From assembly GCA_031273305.1 (NCBI GenBank), contig JAISSC010000171.1, forward strand, positions 1 to 20,454: a stretch of 20,454 nucleotides of DNA. Direction: 5' to 3'. This DNA is from Flavobacteriaceae bacterium. Lineage in GTDB: Bacteria; Bacteroidota; Bacteroidia; Flavobacteriales; Weeksellaceae. Below the pieces are notes generated by a model. It had not been told where the DNA came from. It did no database searches and saw nothing but the letters and a program-made list of their open reading frames with translations. The translations under genes and the position numbers were made by a program. This document shows positions 1 through 7,345 of this stretch, piece after piece (the first letter of the stretch is position 1; every line of letters begins with the position of its first letter).

Positions 1-1
1 G

Positions 2-1225
2 AATGCAAAAATAGAGGTTGACCGTTCTCTTATGATTCTGGCAATGCTACTCCAAAAGGATTATAGGGATTTTCAGATAGAGGAGGTCGCCGTTTCAAAC
101 GACATGGAATTTCCTCTTATCGATATTGATGATATAGTAAATTATGCTTACGATCACCAGCCTGAAATTAAATCTGCACAACTAGGAATTGAAGTAGCAA
201 AAAAGGATATTGACCTCGCCAAGACTGCTTTATACCCAACCCTTACGGGAGGTTACAGGATCAATACTTATTATCAGGATTATTTTGACCGTGCCGGTAA
301 ATCTCTGACTGACCAGTGGCACGATAATCATTCCCAAGTGATATTTCTGGGGCTTAATATTCCTATCTTAAATAAAGGTATCAGCAGGATAAAAATAGAA
401 CAATCCAAGATAAATCAGCTTATAGAGGAAAACCGACTGGATCAGGAAAAACTTAATTTAAAGCAAACCATACAAACGGCATATTTTGATGTTACTTCGT
501 CTTATCAAACTTTTGTATTTGCTAAAGAATTGGTTACGTCTACCAAACTTTCTTATGAGTTTGCTCAAAAGAGTTTTGCCGTAGGGAAGATAAATGTTTA
601 TGACATGAACATTGCAAGAAACAATTATTTTAATGCACAGTCCCAAATGCTTCAGGCAAAATATTCTTTTTTGTTTAAGTTGAAAATACTGGATTTTTAT
701 ATGGGTAAACCTTTACAAATAACGCCTGAGAAAAATCTGAGTTACAATATCCCCAACCCGAAAACTCCTGTGCAAAAACCTGCCTCTCCTGTTGTTGATA
801 AGGCTGCCACACCTAAGGCTATTCGGGCTACTATTCCAAAATCCGATGTCGGAAACGTCATCACTCCTGAACCTAAAAAAGAACCGAAACCAAATAATCA
901 GAGAAGTAACCCTCCGAAGGAGCAGGGAGCAACGGAAGTTAAGGTCGTTTCCCAACCGAAGAATGATTTGGCTACTGAAAAGAGCGGAACCCCCATAGCA
1001 ACTGATAATCAGAACAAAACCAAGACTGAACCCATAGCAACAAGTCAGAAAACACCCGCAACTCCTTATACGAATGTGGATAATGAACGGGCTAAAAGAG
1101 AGGTTTTAATCAAAGAGAGACGGCTAAAATTAAGTCAGGAGAGTCCAGATGTATATTATGAAAATGCGGAGCAAAGGGAAGCCATGATCAAAGAGAGACG
1201 AGCCAGACTAAAAAAGGGTATGTAA
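2..1225 (+). CDS. TolC-family outer membrane efflux protein, C-terminal part (5' end outside window)
   Basis: Outer-membrane channel component of a tripartite efflux or type I secretion system. The frame is already open at base 2, so the gene begins upstream and the ATG at 32 is internal. The visible 407 residues cover the end of the first OEP repeat and a complete second repeat: a helical stretch with PEIKSAQLGIEVAKKDIDLA, the segment ALYPTLTGGYRINTYY, then long amphipathic helices ending at FYMGKPLQI (about nt 721). This matches Bacteroidota TolC-like proteins. After that, about 165 residues (nt 722-1222) form a Pro/Lys/Thr-rich, apparently disordered tail. It ends in two imperfect basic repeats sharing IKERR, which is not usual for the family. 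The gene converges on ribE, and a palindromic repeat lies between them. Family assignment is firm; the transported substrate cannot be told because partner genes are outside the window. Confidence 0.88.
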   Translation, partial: NAKIEVDRSLMILAMLLQKDYRDFQIEEVAVSNDMEFPLIDIDDIVNYAYDHQPEIKSAQLGIEVAKKDIDLAKTALYPTLTGGYRINTYYQDYFDRAGKSLTDQWHDNHSQVIFLGLNIPILNKGISRIKIEQSKINQLIEENRLDQEKLNLKQTIQTAYFDVTSSYQTFVFAKELVTSTKLSYEFAQKSFAVGKINVYDMNIARNNYFNAQSQMLQAKYSFLFKLKILDFYMGKPLQITPEKNLSYNIPNPKTPVQKPASPVVDKAATPKAIRATIPKSDVGNVITPEPKKEPKPNNQRSNPPKEQGATEVKVVSQPKNDLATEKSGTPIATDNQNKTKTEPIATSQKTPATPYTNVDNERAKREVLIKERRLKLSQESPDVYYENAEQREAMIKERRARLKKGM

Positions 1226-1257
1226 GAGGATATTGATGAAAAATACTCTCATCAGTC

Positions 1258-1339
1258 CTGCCTTTCAGGCAGCCGTTTGGGAGGTTACTATTTCCGCAGG
1301 TCGGCGACCTGCGGTTATGAAAATCAAGCCCTCCGGGCT
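1258..1339 (+). repeat. Three-hairpin palindromic repeat, copy A (REP-like)
   Basis: Three short hairpins in series. H1 (1258-1272) has arms CTGCCT and AGGCAG around a TTC loop. H2 (1294-1314) has 9-bp arms CCGCAGGTC and GACCTGCGG around GGC. H3 (1327-1339) has arms AGCCC and GGGCT around TCC. H2 and H3 are separated by TTATGAAAATCA. The element sits between the convergent 3' ends of the tolC-like gene and ribE, a typical REP location. Copies B and C lie near 11.4 kb and 20.4 kb. Confidence 0.85.
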
Positions 1340-1389
1340 ACCGGCTTCAATCCGTTCGTGCCATGCAAACTTACCGGTCGTTGCGTGGA

Positions 1390-1971
1390 TTATTTACGGG
1401 CATATAATTTTTGGACATATTTACCGATAATATCAAACTCAAGATTAACTTTATCTCCTATTTTTAAAAACTTAAAATTGGTGTTCTCCCAAGTATAAGG
1501 AATGACCGCTACGGAAAATTCATTGTCTTTGCTGTTGACTACCGTAAGGCTTACTCCGTTTACGCTGATAGAGCCTTTTTCTACCGTACTGTAATTTCCT
1601 TCATAGTTGAACGTAAGTAAAAAACTCCCCTCCTGATCTTCCAAAGATGTAAGCAGCCCTATTTGGTCTATATGCCCTTGTACTATATGTCCGTCTAAGC
1701 GGTCTGATACTTTTACACAACGTTCCAGATTGATAACGTCTCCTGTTTTTATCTCTGACAGGTTTGTTTTTCTTAGCGTTTCTGCAATCGCCGTAACGGT
1801 ATAAAACTCAGGGTTAATATCGACTATCGTTAAGCAGGTTCCGTTATGTGCCACACTTTGGTCTATCTTTAGTTCGTCAATAAACGGAGCTGAGACGGAA
1901 ATGTTAAGATTCCCGGCGGTTTTTTCCAAATTCACTACGATTCCTGTAGCTTCTACGATTCCTGTAAACAT
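1390..1971 (-). CDS. ribE: Riboflavin synthase, alpha chain
   Basis: Converts two molecules of 6,7-dimethyl-8-ribityllumazine into riboflavin plus the pyrimidinedione precursor; the last step of vitamin B2 synthesis, cytoplasmic, normally a trimer. The 193-residue product is a full-length duplicated lumazine-binding protein. The N-terminal barrel starts with the hallmark MFTGIVE and contains SVAHNGTCLTI. The linker has RLDGHIVQGHID. The second barrel has GSISVNGVSLTV and ends with FDIIGKYV. I chose the ATG at 1971 because MFTGIV is the conserved family start; a longer frame from an upstream TTG (1989) is unlikely. AGAAGGA lies directly before the ATG. A consensus promoter (TTG, 20 nt, TAATTTTG) ends about 20 nt upstream. 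The gene is divergent from pdxA. The symbol ribC is also used. Confidence 0.96.
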   Translation of the reverse strand: MFTGIVEATGIVVNLEKTAGNLNISVSAPFIDELKIDQSVAHNGTCLTIVDINPEFYTVTAIAETLRKTNLSEIKTGDVINLERCVKVSDRLDGHIVQGHIDQIGLLTSLEDQEGSFLLTFNYEGNYSTVEKGSISVNGVSLTVVNSKDNEFSVAVIPYTWENTNFKFLKIGDKVNLEFDIIGKYVQKLYARK

Positions 1972-1990
1972 ATCCTTCTGATTTTTCAAT

Positions 1991-2021
1991 CAAAATTACC
2001 ATATTTTTTCTTCGTATTCAA
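1991..2021 (-). promoter_or_regulatory. Promoter of ribE (Bacteroidota type)
   Basis: Read on the minus strand, a TTG -33 element (2021-2019) is followed after 20 nt by the -7 box TAATTTTG (1998-1991), matching TAnnTTTG. The predicted start of transcription lies only 10-15 nt before the ribE ATG, so the leader is short. Confidence 0.7.
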
Positions 2022-2102
2022 TTCGACGGGCTTAAATCGTTATTATGCAAATTTTTATTTTTATTTTTTGAATTTCGTATCCTATTAGTCTATAATTTTT
2101 TC

Positions 2103-2110
2103 TACTTTTG
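2103..2110 (+). promoter_or_regulatory. Candidate -7 box of pdxA
   Basis: TACTTTTG matches TAnnTTTG and ends 24 nt before the pdxA ATG. No TTG lies at the expected distance upstream, so this is only half of the consensus. Confidence 0.45.
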
Positions 2111-2134
2111 TTATGAGAAACTCAATAGTTATAT

Positions 2135-3235
2135 ATGAGCCTGAAAAGCAATAAGTTAAAGGTAGGGATTAGTATAGGAGATCCTAATGGAATAGGAATA
2201 GAAGTAATTCTTAAAACGTTACAAAATAAAGAAATTCTGGAATTTTTTACCCCGGTTATTTTTGCATCTACCAAGTTAATGTCTTACCAGAAGAATGTTT
2301 TTGGATTGAACTCCATGTATTTTCAAGGTATTTTTAAACCGGAGGAAGCTATACACGGAAAGATAAATGTGGTAAATTTATGGAAAGATAATGTTTCCAT
2401 TGATTTCGGAAAACCTACGGAGGAGGGAACACAAATGGCTAAATCTTCCCTGATTGCAGCGGTGGATGCCTTAAGACAAGGTTCCGTAGATGTTCTGGTA
2501 ACAGCACCTGTTAATAAGGAAGCAATGCAGACACAGGATTTTAAATTTCTTGGGCATATGGATTTTTTAGAGAATAAATTGGACGAAAAAGCTCTTATGT
2601 TGCTTGAAAACGACGGATTACGGATTGCCATTGCCACCTATAATATTCCTTTATCGGAAGTTCCGGAAAAATTAAGTAAAGAATTGATCAAGAAGCAAAT
2701 CAAGGCATTAAATAATATTTTGATTCAGGATTTTCGCATAGAAAAGCCTAAAATTGCCGTTCTGGGCTTAAATCCTCACTCAGGGAACAATGGCTTGTCG
2801 GGTAAGGAAGAGATCGATTTTATAGAACCCGCCATTAAGGATTGTTTTGAAAAGAAGATTTTGGCTTTTGGACCTTATTCCGCAGATAGTTTCTTCGTTC
2901 CGCCATCATCATTATATTCTTCTTTTGACGGGATTTTAGCCATGTATTATGATCAGGGAATGATTCCTTTTAAGGCATTAGCCTATGAATACGGAGTTAA
3001 TTTCAGCGGAGGGTTATCTTTTATCAGAACAGCTCCTAATCATGGGACTGCTTATTCTATTGCCGGACAGGGCATTGCTCATGAAAAATCCTTTGAGCAG
3101 GCTATTTTTGATGCGGTTAAAATTTATAAGACCCGAAAGGAATATTTGGAACTAAAAGCAAATGCCCTGCAAAAAACAAAGATTGAGGGTATCGACATAG
3201 ACGAAGACCTTCCGTTGGAGGAAGAAACCGAATAA
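2135..3235 (+). CDS. pdxA: PdxA-family protein (4-hydroxythreonine-4-phosphate dehydrogenase) with altered metal site
   Basis: PdxA oxidises 4-phosphohydroxy-L-threonine with NAD, using a divalent metal, in the DXP-dependent route to pyridoxal phosphate. The 366 residues align over the whole family: GISIGDPNGIG near the N-terminus, VTAPVNKEA (122-130), FLGHMDFL (H141), GLNPHSG (H215), GPYSADSFF, and FSGGLSFIRT (R298). Phosphate-site residues K280, N289 and R298 are kept. Two of three metal-binding histidines known from E. coli PdxA appear replaced: the GHIP/THLP position reads YNIP (N170) and the MYHDQG position reads MYYDQG (Y272). Only H215 remains. DHGTA also reads NHGTA. The frame is intact, so this may be a shifted activity or early decay. 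The alignment is from memory. The gene is divergent from ribE. Confidence 0.88.
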   Translation: MSLKSNKLKVGISIGDPNGIGIEVILKTLQNKEILEFFTPVIFASTKLMSYQKNVFGLNSMYFQGIFKPEEAIHGKINVVNLWKDNVSIDFGKPTEEGTQMAKSSLIAAVDALRQGSVDVLVTAPVNKEAMQTQDFKFLGHMDFLENKLDEKALMLLENDGLRIAIATYNIPLSEVPEKLSKELIKKQIKALNNILIQDFRIEKPKIAVLGLNPHSGNNGLSGKEEIDFIEPAIKDCFEKKILAFGPYSADSFFVPPSSLYSSFDGILAMYYDQGMIPFKALAYEYGVNFSGGLSFIRTAPNHGTAYSIAGQGIAHEKSFEQAIFDAVKIYKTRKEYLELKANALQKTKIEGIDIDEDLPLEEETE

Positions 3236-3288
3236 CCAGGATTCCTTACAGGGTTTTACAAATATATTTTATCCTGCAATAGTTAACT

Positions 3289-4863
3289 TTATCTGGCAAT
3301 GTTAACTGCCCGTGTCTCTCTGATGACCGTCACTTTCACCTGTCCCGGATAAGTTAATTCATTTTGAATCTTCTCACTTATCTCAAAGGAAAGTTGAGAG
3401 GCTCTCTGGTCATCTATCTTCTCACTTTGCACCATTACACGAAGCTCCCTGCCTGCCTGTATGGCATAAGCGGTATTTACTCCTTCAAAGCTCAATGCGG
3501 CATTTTCCAAATCTTTCAACCGCTGAATATATGATTCTACCACCTGTCTTCTTGCTCACGGTCTGGCTCCGCTAATGGCATCTGCCACCTGTATGATAGG
3601 GGCTATCAGCGTTTTCATTTCTACCTCATCGTGGTGTGCTCCGATGGCATTTACTACGGTTTGATTTTCTCCGTATTTTTCTGCCCATTGCATTCCTAAA
3701 ATGGCATGTGGAAGCTCGGATTCTTCTTCAGGGACTTTCCCTATGTCGTGTAATAATCCGGCACGTTTGGCAATTTTAGCGTTCAATCCTAATTCGGAAG
3801 CCAGTATCCCTGCGATATTTGCAACTTCACGAGAGTGTTGTAAGAGGTTTTGTCCGTAGGATGACCGATATTTCATCCTCCCTATCACCTTAACCAACTC
3901 CGGATGCAATCCGTGTATTCCCAGATCAAGGATAGTCTTTTTGCCTATTTCTATAATCTCCTCTTCTATTTGTTGCTGGGTTTTAGTCACAATTTCCTCT
4001 ATTCTCGCCGGGTGTATCCTTCCATCGGTTACTAAACGGTGAAGCGATAAACGTGCTACTTCCCTTCTCACCGGGTCAAAGCAGGAAAGCAGGATTGCTT
4101 CGGGGGTATCATCCACGATAATTTCTACTCCGGTTGCGGCTTCTAAGGCTCGTATATTTCTACCTTCCCTTCCTATGATCCTCCCTTTTATCTCATCGGA
4201 TTCTATGTTAAATACCGACACGGCATTTTCAATGGCTTGTTCCGTCCCTACTCTCTGGATAGTTTGAATAATAATCTTTCTGGCTTCTGCTTTTGCGTTC
4301 AGCTGGGCTTCTTCCATCACGGATTGAATCTGGGCTTGTGCTCTGGCTCTTGCCTCCTGCTTCAATGCTTCTACCAGTTCTGCTTTTGCATCTTCGGCTG
4401 AATATCCTGAAATCTTCTCAAGCATTTCTACCTGTTGATTATGGAGATGTTTTAATTCTTCCTGTTTCTTTGACAGAGTTTCGGATTTTATTGAATTTTC
4501 ACGAATTACCTGCTCCAGTTGTTTCTTCTGATTACTGTTTTGATGCAGTTCTTCGTTTAGTTTTGTCTCTTTGTCCTTAATTCTTTTTTCAGCTTCAAGC
4601 ATCTTCTTTTCTCGTTGATTAATTTGCTCCTCGTGTCGAAGTTTTAATTCGAGAAATTTTTCTTTTGCCTGAAGCATCTTCTCCTGTTTTATATTCTCGG
4701 ACTTCAACTCTGCTTCCTTTATAAGGACGGTTGCTTTCTCTTCAGCTGCTTTTATTTTATTCTCTCTATGTTTGTTTAGAGAACTTTTCGATAGGAAAAA
4801 CCCTATAAGCCCTCCTGCAAAAAGGGCTGCAATCAATTCAATTATTATTATAGTTGTGCTCAT
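3289..4863 (-). pseudogene. rny: Ribonuclease Y gene interrupted by an in-frame TGA
   Basis: RNase Y is a membrane-bound endonuclease that starts mRNA decay. Reading through one stop gives a normal 524-residue protein: an N-terminal membrane helix (about 4-24), a long coiled coil (28-190), a KH domain with GRIIGREGRN (227-236), an HD domain with LLHDIGK (H372, D373) and GAHHDE, and the C-terminal region with AYAIQAGRELRVMV. Codon 436 (3556-3558) is TGA where the family has Gly in ISGARPGARR; the codons on both sides (SGARP, then ARRQVVESY) keep the same frame. This is therefore a nonsense change (GGA to TGA fits), not a frameshift. The truncated 435-residue product keeps the KH and HD motifs but loses about 88 residues. 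A 255-nt remainder could restart at GTG 3543. Sequencing error, true decay or read-through all remain possible. It lies downstream of zapA and the 6S RNA candidate. Confidence 0.9.
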
Positions 4864-4883
4864 ATTGTTTATTTATAAAAAAA

Positions 4884-5086
4884 CCTACATTAATTCTAAA
4901 AAACCGATTTGAGTAAACTCCAATAATCAGGATTTAAGCTATGTTTTTTTCTCTGTAATCTGCTGTTGATAATAACAACTATCAAATCACCCCGAAGGAT
5001 GAGAGGCAGCCCGCCATTAAAAAAAACAAAACACTCATCAGTCAATTTGTGTTGAGTTTACTAAATTGAGTTAGAACCAATGTAGG
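4884..5086 (-). ncRNA. ssrS: Candidate 6S RNA (SsrS)
   Basis: A gene-free stretch between zapA and rny folds like 6S RNA, which binds RNA polymerase by mimicking an open promoter. On the minus strand the 5' arm (5086-5054) and 3' arm (4920-4884) form a long interrupted closing stem: CCTACATT pairs with AATGTAGG, TTCTAA with TTAGAA, and AGTAAACTC with GAGTTTACT. Between the arms lie a large, mostly unpaired region and a central hairpin with a TTCG loop (arms CATCC and GGGTG, about 5001-4988). The 3' arm is followed directly by seven T (4883-4877), consistent with intrinsic termination. The length of about 203 nt fits. Location next to zapA is known for 6S RNA in proteobacteria. I have no covariance-model score, so the call rests on structure and position. 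Confidence 0.72.
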
Positions 5087-5134
5087 CTATAATATTCTAC
5101 ATATATTTATTTCTAAGACCTTTTGAAAAATACT

Positions 5135-5413
5135 TTACTGTTTGTCTGTAACCAAGTTACCTATTTCTCTGATTTTAAGCAAAATTTCCTCCTGTTCTTT
5201 TGTCTTTTCTTTTAATAAATTCTCCAATTCGGAAGCAAGTTGCAACGCACTCATTGCTAATGCATCCTGCTTGTCTGATATGTTATAACTTTTTTCAAAT
5301 GTAGTAACATATTCTTCTATTCTTTTGGCTGCATTCCGTAATACTTCTTCTTCATTTTGTACAACCAGCGGATAATTTTTTCCCGCTATCCGTATGGTTA
5401 CCTTCTGCGACAT
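5135..5413 (-). CDS. zapA: Cell division protein ZapA family
   Basis: ZapA binds FtsZ and promotes bundling of its filaments at the division ring. The 92-residue product has the family layout: an N-terminal beta-rich part (KVTIRIAGKNYPLVV, then NEEEVLRNAAKRIEEYV) followed by a C-terminal coiled coil (ALQLASELENLLKEKTKEQE). Length and the VTIRIAGKNYPL opening match Bacteroidota ZapA proteins. It starts 6 bp after the stop of the upstream coiled-coil gene, so the two are almost certainly co-transcribed. The 6S RNA candidate follows 48 bp downstream. Confidence 0.88.
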   Translation of the reverse strand: MSQKVTIRIAGKNYPLVVQNEEEVLRNAAKRIEEYVTTFEKSYNISDKQDALAMSALQLASELENLLKEKTKEQEEILLKIREIGNLVTDKQ

Positions 5414-5419
5414 ATTATT

Positions 5420-5731
5420 TTACATATTCTGTAATTCTGCAATGCAGGAATCTATTTCTTTTATCATCCTGTTCATCTGCAACTTCATTACTTTTTTATA
5501 TTCTTTGCTTCCTGAAATTGCATTGATAACTTTTAATCTTTTATTTTGCTCTTCTAGTTCCTTATATAATTTTTCTTTTTGAATAAGTTTATCTTCACCC
5601 TTAGAAAGAGATTTTTCCAGATATTCGTTCTTTTCTTTCAACTCCCGGTTATCTTTTATCAATTCCCGGATTTTAAGTTCTAATATTTTGAGTTCCTGAA
5701 TTATCTCTTCCATGTTTAGTAATGAAAACAT
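5420..5731 (-). CDS. Small coiled-coil protein upstream of zapA
   Basis: Product of about 100 residues, almost entirely charged helix (LKILELKIRELIKDNRELKE and following heptads), so a coiled coil with no membrane segment or signal peptide. Its place directly before zapA suggests a role at the division ring, comparable to ZapB-like coiled-coil partners, but this is inference from context; I do not recognise a named family. Two starts are possible: ATG 5731, or ATG 5713 (MEEIIQEL), which gives a more natural N-terminus. The predicted promoter (-7 box 5759-5752) allows both, and neither has a strong Shine-Dalgarno sequence. Confidence 0.75.
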   Translation of the reverse strand: MFSLLNMEEIIQELKILELKIRELIKDNRELKEKNEYLEKSLSKGEDKLIQKEKLYKELEEQNKRLKVINAISGSKEYKKVMKLQMNRMIKEIDSCIAELQNM

Positions 5732-5751
5732 TTACCATTCTAACTCCACCA

Positions 5752-5784
5752 CAAATATATAAAATTCTTTTTAAACCTGTTCAA
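5752..5784 (-). promoter_or_regulatory. Candidate promoter of the coiled-coil/zapA operon
   Basis: On the minus strand a TTG (5784-5782) precedes the -7 box TATATTTG (5759-5752) by 22 nt, slightly longer than usual. It lies in the 70-bp gap after porT and just before the coiled-coil gene. Confidence 0.5.
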
Positions 5785-5801
5785 TCTATAAGGGTAGTTT
5801 T

Positions 5802-6560
5802 TTACTCAAATTTAATGGAAAAAACCAGTGCCCTTGAGCTGACGGACTTTAAAGCTCCTGCCCAATACGGTGGAGTTTCGTTCTCATCTGCTACCAACTC
5901 ATTATTAAAGAAGAATATACCTTTTACCGAAGGGGTCATTTTAAATCTCTTAAAGTAGATTTCAATCCCTGCTTCCAGCTGATATGAAAAGTTATGGGTT
6001 TTCATTCTAAAAACCTGATCTTTGTTATCTTTCTCCTTTTTTTCATTTCCCTGTAAATTGATCAGCCAACTTATTCCCGCCTGAACATATGGGCGGGTAT
6101 TGTTCCATCTCTCTCCGTGGAAATTCAAAAAAAGCGGAATATCCAAATAGGTAGATTTCACGTTCCTGATGACATCCTGCTCCGTATAATCAGACTCTAA
6201 ACCTCCATTTGTTTCGTCATCAATAATTTTTTGAATGTTATGAAAGATAAAATCCCTCTGGGTGAAATGCATCGCCGGTTCCAACCTTAAATCCACATAA
6301 TCATGGACTCTCATTCTGCCTATTAACCCTACGGTAAATCCGTACTTGGTGTCTACATTCACCAAAAATCTTCCCGAACGTTCTAATCCCTCATCGCTGG
6401 GATGGAGCTTCAGGTCGAAGTAATTCCCTCCTAAATAGTATCCCCAGGAAAATGCCTGATCATCAAAATCCGTGTACTTTTCCACCACGTCTCTTGAACG
6501 GAACTGTGCGGCTACGCCACAATATATTATAAGTGACAGTAATATGATAATCTTCTTCAT
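5802..6560 (-). CDS. porT: PorT-family outer membrane beta-barrel protein (type IX secretion)
   Basis: PorT (SprT in gliding flavobacteria) is an outer-membrane protein needed for type IX secretion. The 252-residue product starts with a signal peptide (MKKIIILLSLIIYCGVAAQ) followed by alternating beta-strand segments typical of a small barrel: WGYYLGGNYFDLKL, KYGFTVGLIGRMRVHDYVDL, STYLDIPLFLNFHG, and a final strand SSRALVFSIKFE ending in an aromatic-rich tip. DIPLF followed by RPYVQAG is common in this family. The gene starts 26 bp after ubiE; the ubiE-porT order is frequent in Bacteroidota, which supports the name. It implies that the rest of a type IX system is elsewhere in the genome. Confidence 0.83.
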   Translation of the reverse strand: MKKIIILLSLIIYCGVAAQFRSRDVVEKYTDFDDQAFSWGYYLGGNYFDLKLHPSDEGLERSGRFLVNVDTKYGFTVGLIGRMRVHDYVDLRLEPAMHFTQRDFIFHNIQKIIDDETNGGLESDYTEQDVIRNVKSTYLDIPLFLNFHGERWNNTRPYVQAGISWLINLQGNEKKEKDNKDQVFRMKTHNFSYQLEAGIEIYFKRFKMTPSVKGIFFFNNELVADENETPPYWAGALKSVSSRALVFSIKFE

Positions 6561-6586
6561 AGTGAGAAAACGTTTTTTTATTTAAT

Positions 6587-7309
6587 TTATTTTATTCCTT
6601 TGTATATAGTTACTACCCCAAAGGTCAATCTCTTAAAACTAACTTCATCAAATCCATTCTTTAGAATGAGACCTTTCATATTCTCCCCATATGGCATTGT
6701 GTCCACAGAGTTAGGCAAATATGTATATGCTCTTGAATCTCTTGAAATCAGCTTTCCGATATTCGGCAATATTCTTTTAAAATAAAACATAAAAAACGGA
6801 GCAAAAATACCGGTAGGTTTCGAAAATTCCAGTATTAATAATCTTCCTCCTTCCTTGAGCACCCTTCCCATTTCGGAAATTCCTTTTTCGAGATTCTCAA
6901 AATTCCTAACTCCGAAAGAGACGGTAACCACGTCAAATTCATCATCATGGAAAGGAAGACTTTCTGCATCTCCTTTTATTAGTTTTATTCTGTTCTTCAA
7001 TCCTTTTTTATTAACTTTCACCTGCCCGAAATCCAGCATCTTCTGAGATAGATCTAATCCCGTTATCAGGGCTTTTGTCTTCTTTGCATGCTCTATGGCT
7101 AAATCTGCCGTTCCCGTAGCCACATCCAGAATCTTATCCGGATTACACTCCACCACTCTTTTCTCTAATTGATTGCGCCAATAAATATCTATATTAAATG
7201 ACAATAACCGATTTAAAAAATCATAATTCCCGGAAATATTATCAAACATCTGCTCAACTTGTTTCTTCTTACTTTCCGTTTCATTATATGGCTTCACAAT
7301 ATTAGACAT
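6587..7309 (-). CDS. ubiE: Demethylmenaquinone methyltransferase (UbiE/MenG)
   Basis: SAM-dependent methylation of demethylmenaquinone, the last step of menaquinone synthesis; cytoplasmic or membrane-associated. The 240-residue product carries the Rossmann methyltransferase motifs in order: YDFLNRLLSFNIDIYWR (29-45), the SAM-binding DVATGTADLA, LDLSQKMLDFGQVK, the DAESLPF region, FDVVTVSFGVRNFENLEKG and LLILEFSKP. These are UbiE/MenG signatures rather than those of a generic methyltransferase. As Bacteroidota use menaquinone, menG is the functional name. It is the middle gene of a minus-strand operon, 36 bp after the hypothetical gene and 26 bp before porT. Confidence 0.94.
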   Translation of the reverse strand: MSNIVKPYNETESKKKQVEQMFDNISGNYDFLNRLLSFNIDIYWRNQLEKRVVECNPDKILDVATGTADLAIEHAKKTKALITGLDLSQKMLDFGQVKVNKKGLKNRIKLIKGDAESLPFHDDEFDVVTVSFGVRNFENLEKGISEMGRVLKEGGRLLILEFSKPTGIFAPFFMFYFKRILPNIGKLISRDSRAYTYLPNSVDTMPYGENMKGLILKNGFDEVSFKRLTFGVVTIYKGIK

Positions 7310-7345
7310 AATTGGACAACTAACTTATTTACAAAAATAGCAGTT

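Noticed and set aside
1972..1989. Extended N-terminus of riboflavin synthase from TTG 1989
   Set aside because: The family starts at MFTGIV and the promoter leaves almost no leader for the upstream TTG.
3236..3288. Terminator between pdxA and rny
   Set aside because: CAGGAT and ATCCTG could pair, but across a loop of about 30 nt and without a following T run.
3556..3558. TGA recoded as glycine genome-wide
   Set aside because: The permease gene ends in TGA at 17422, no other gene here contains an internal TGA, and the phylum uses the standard bacterial code.
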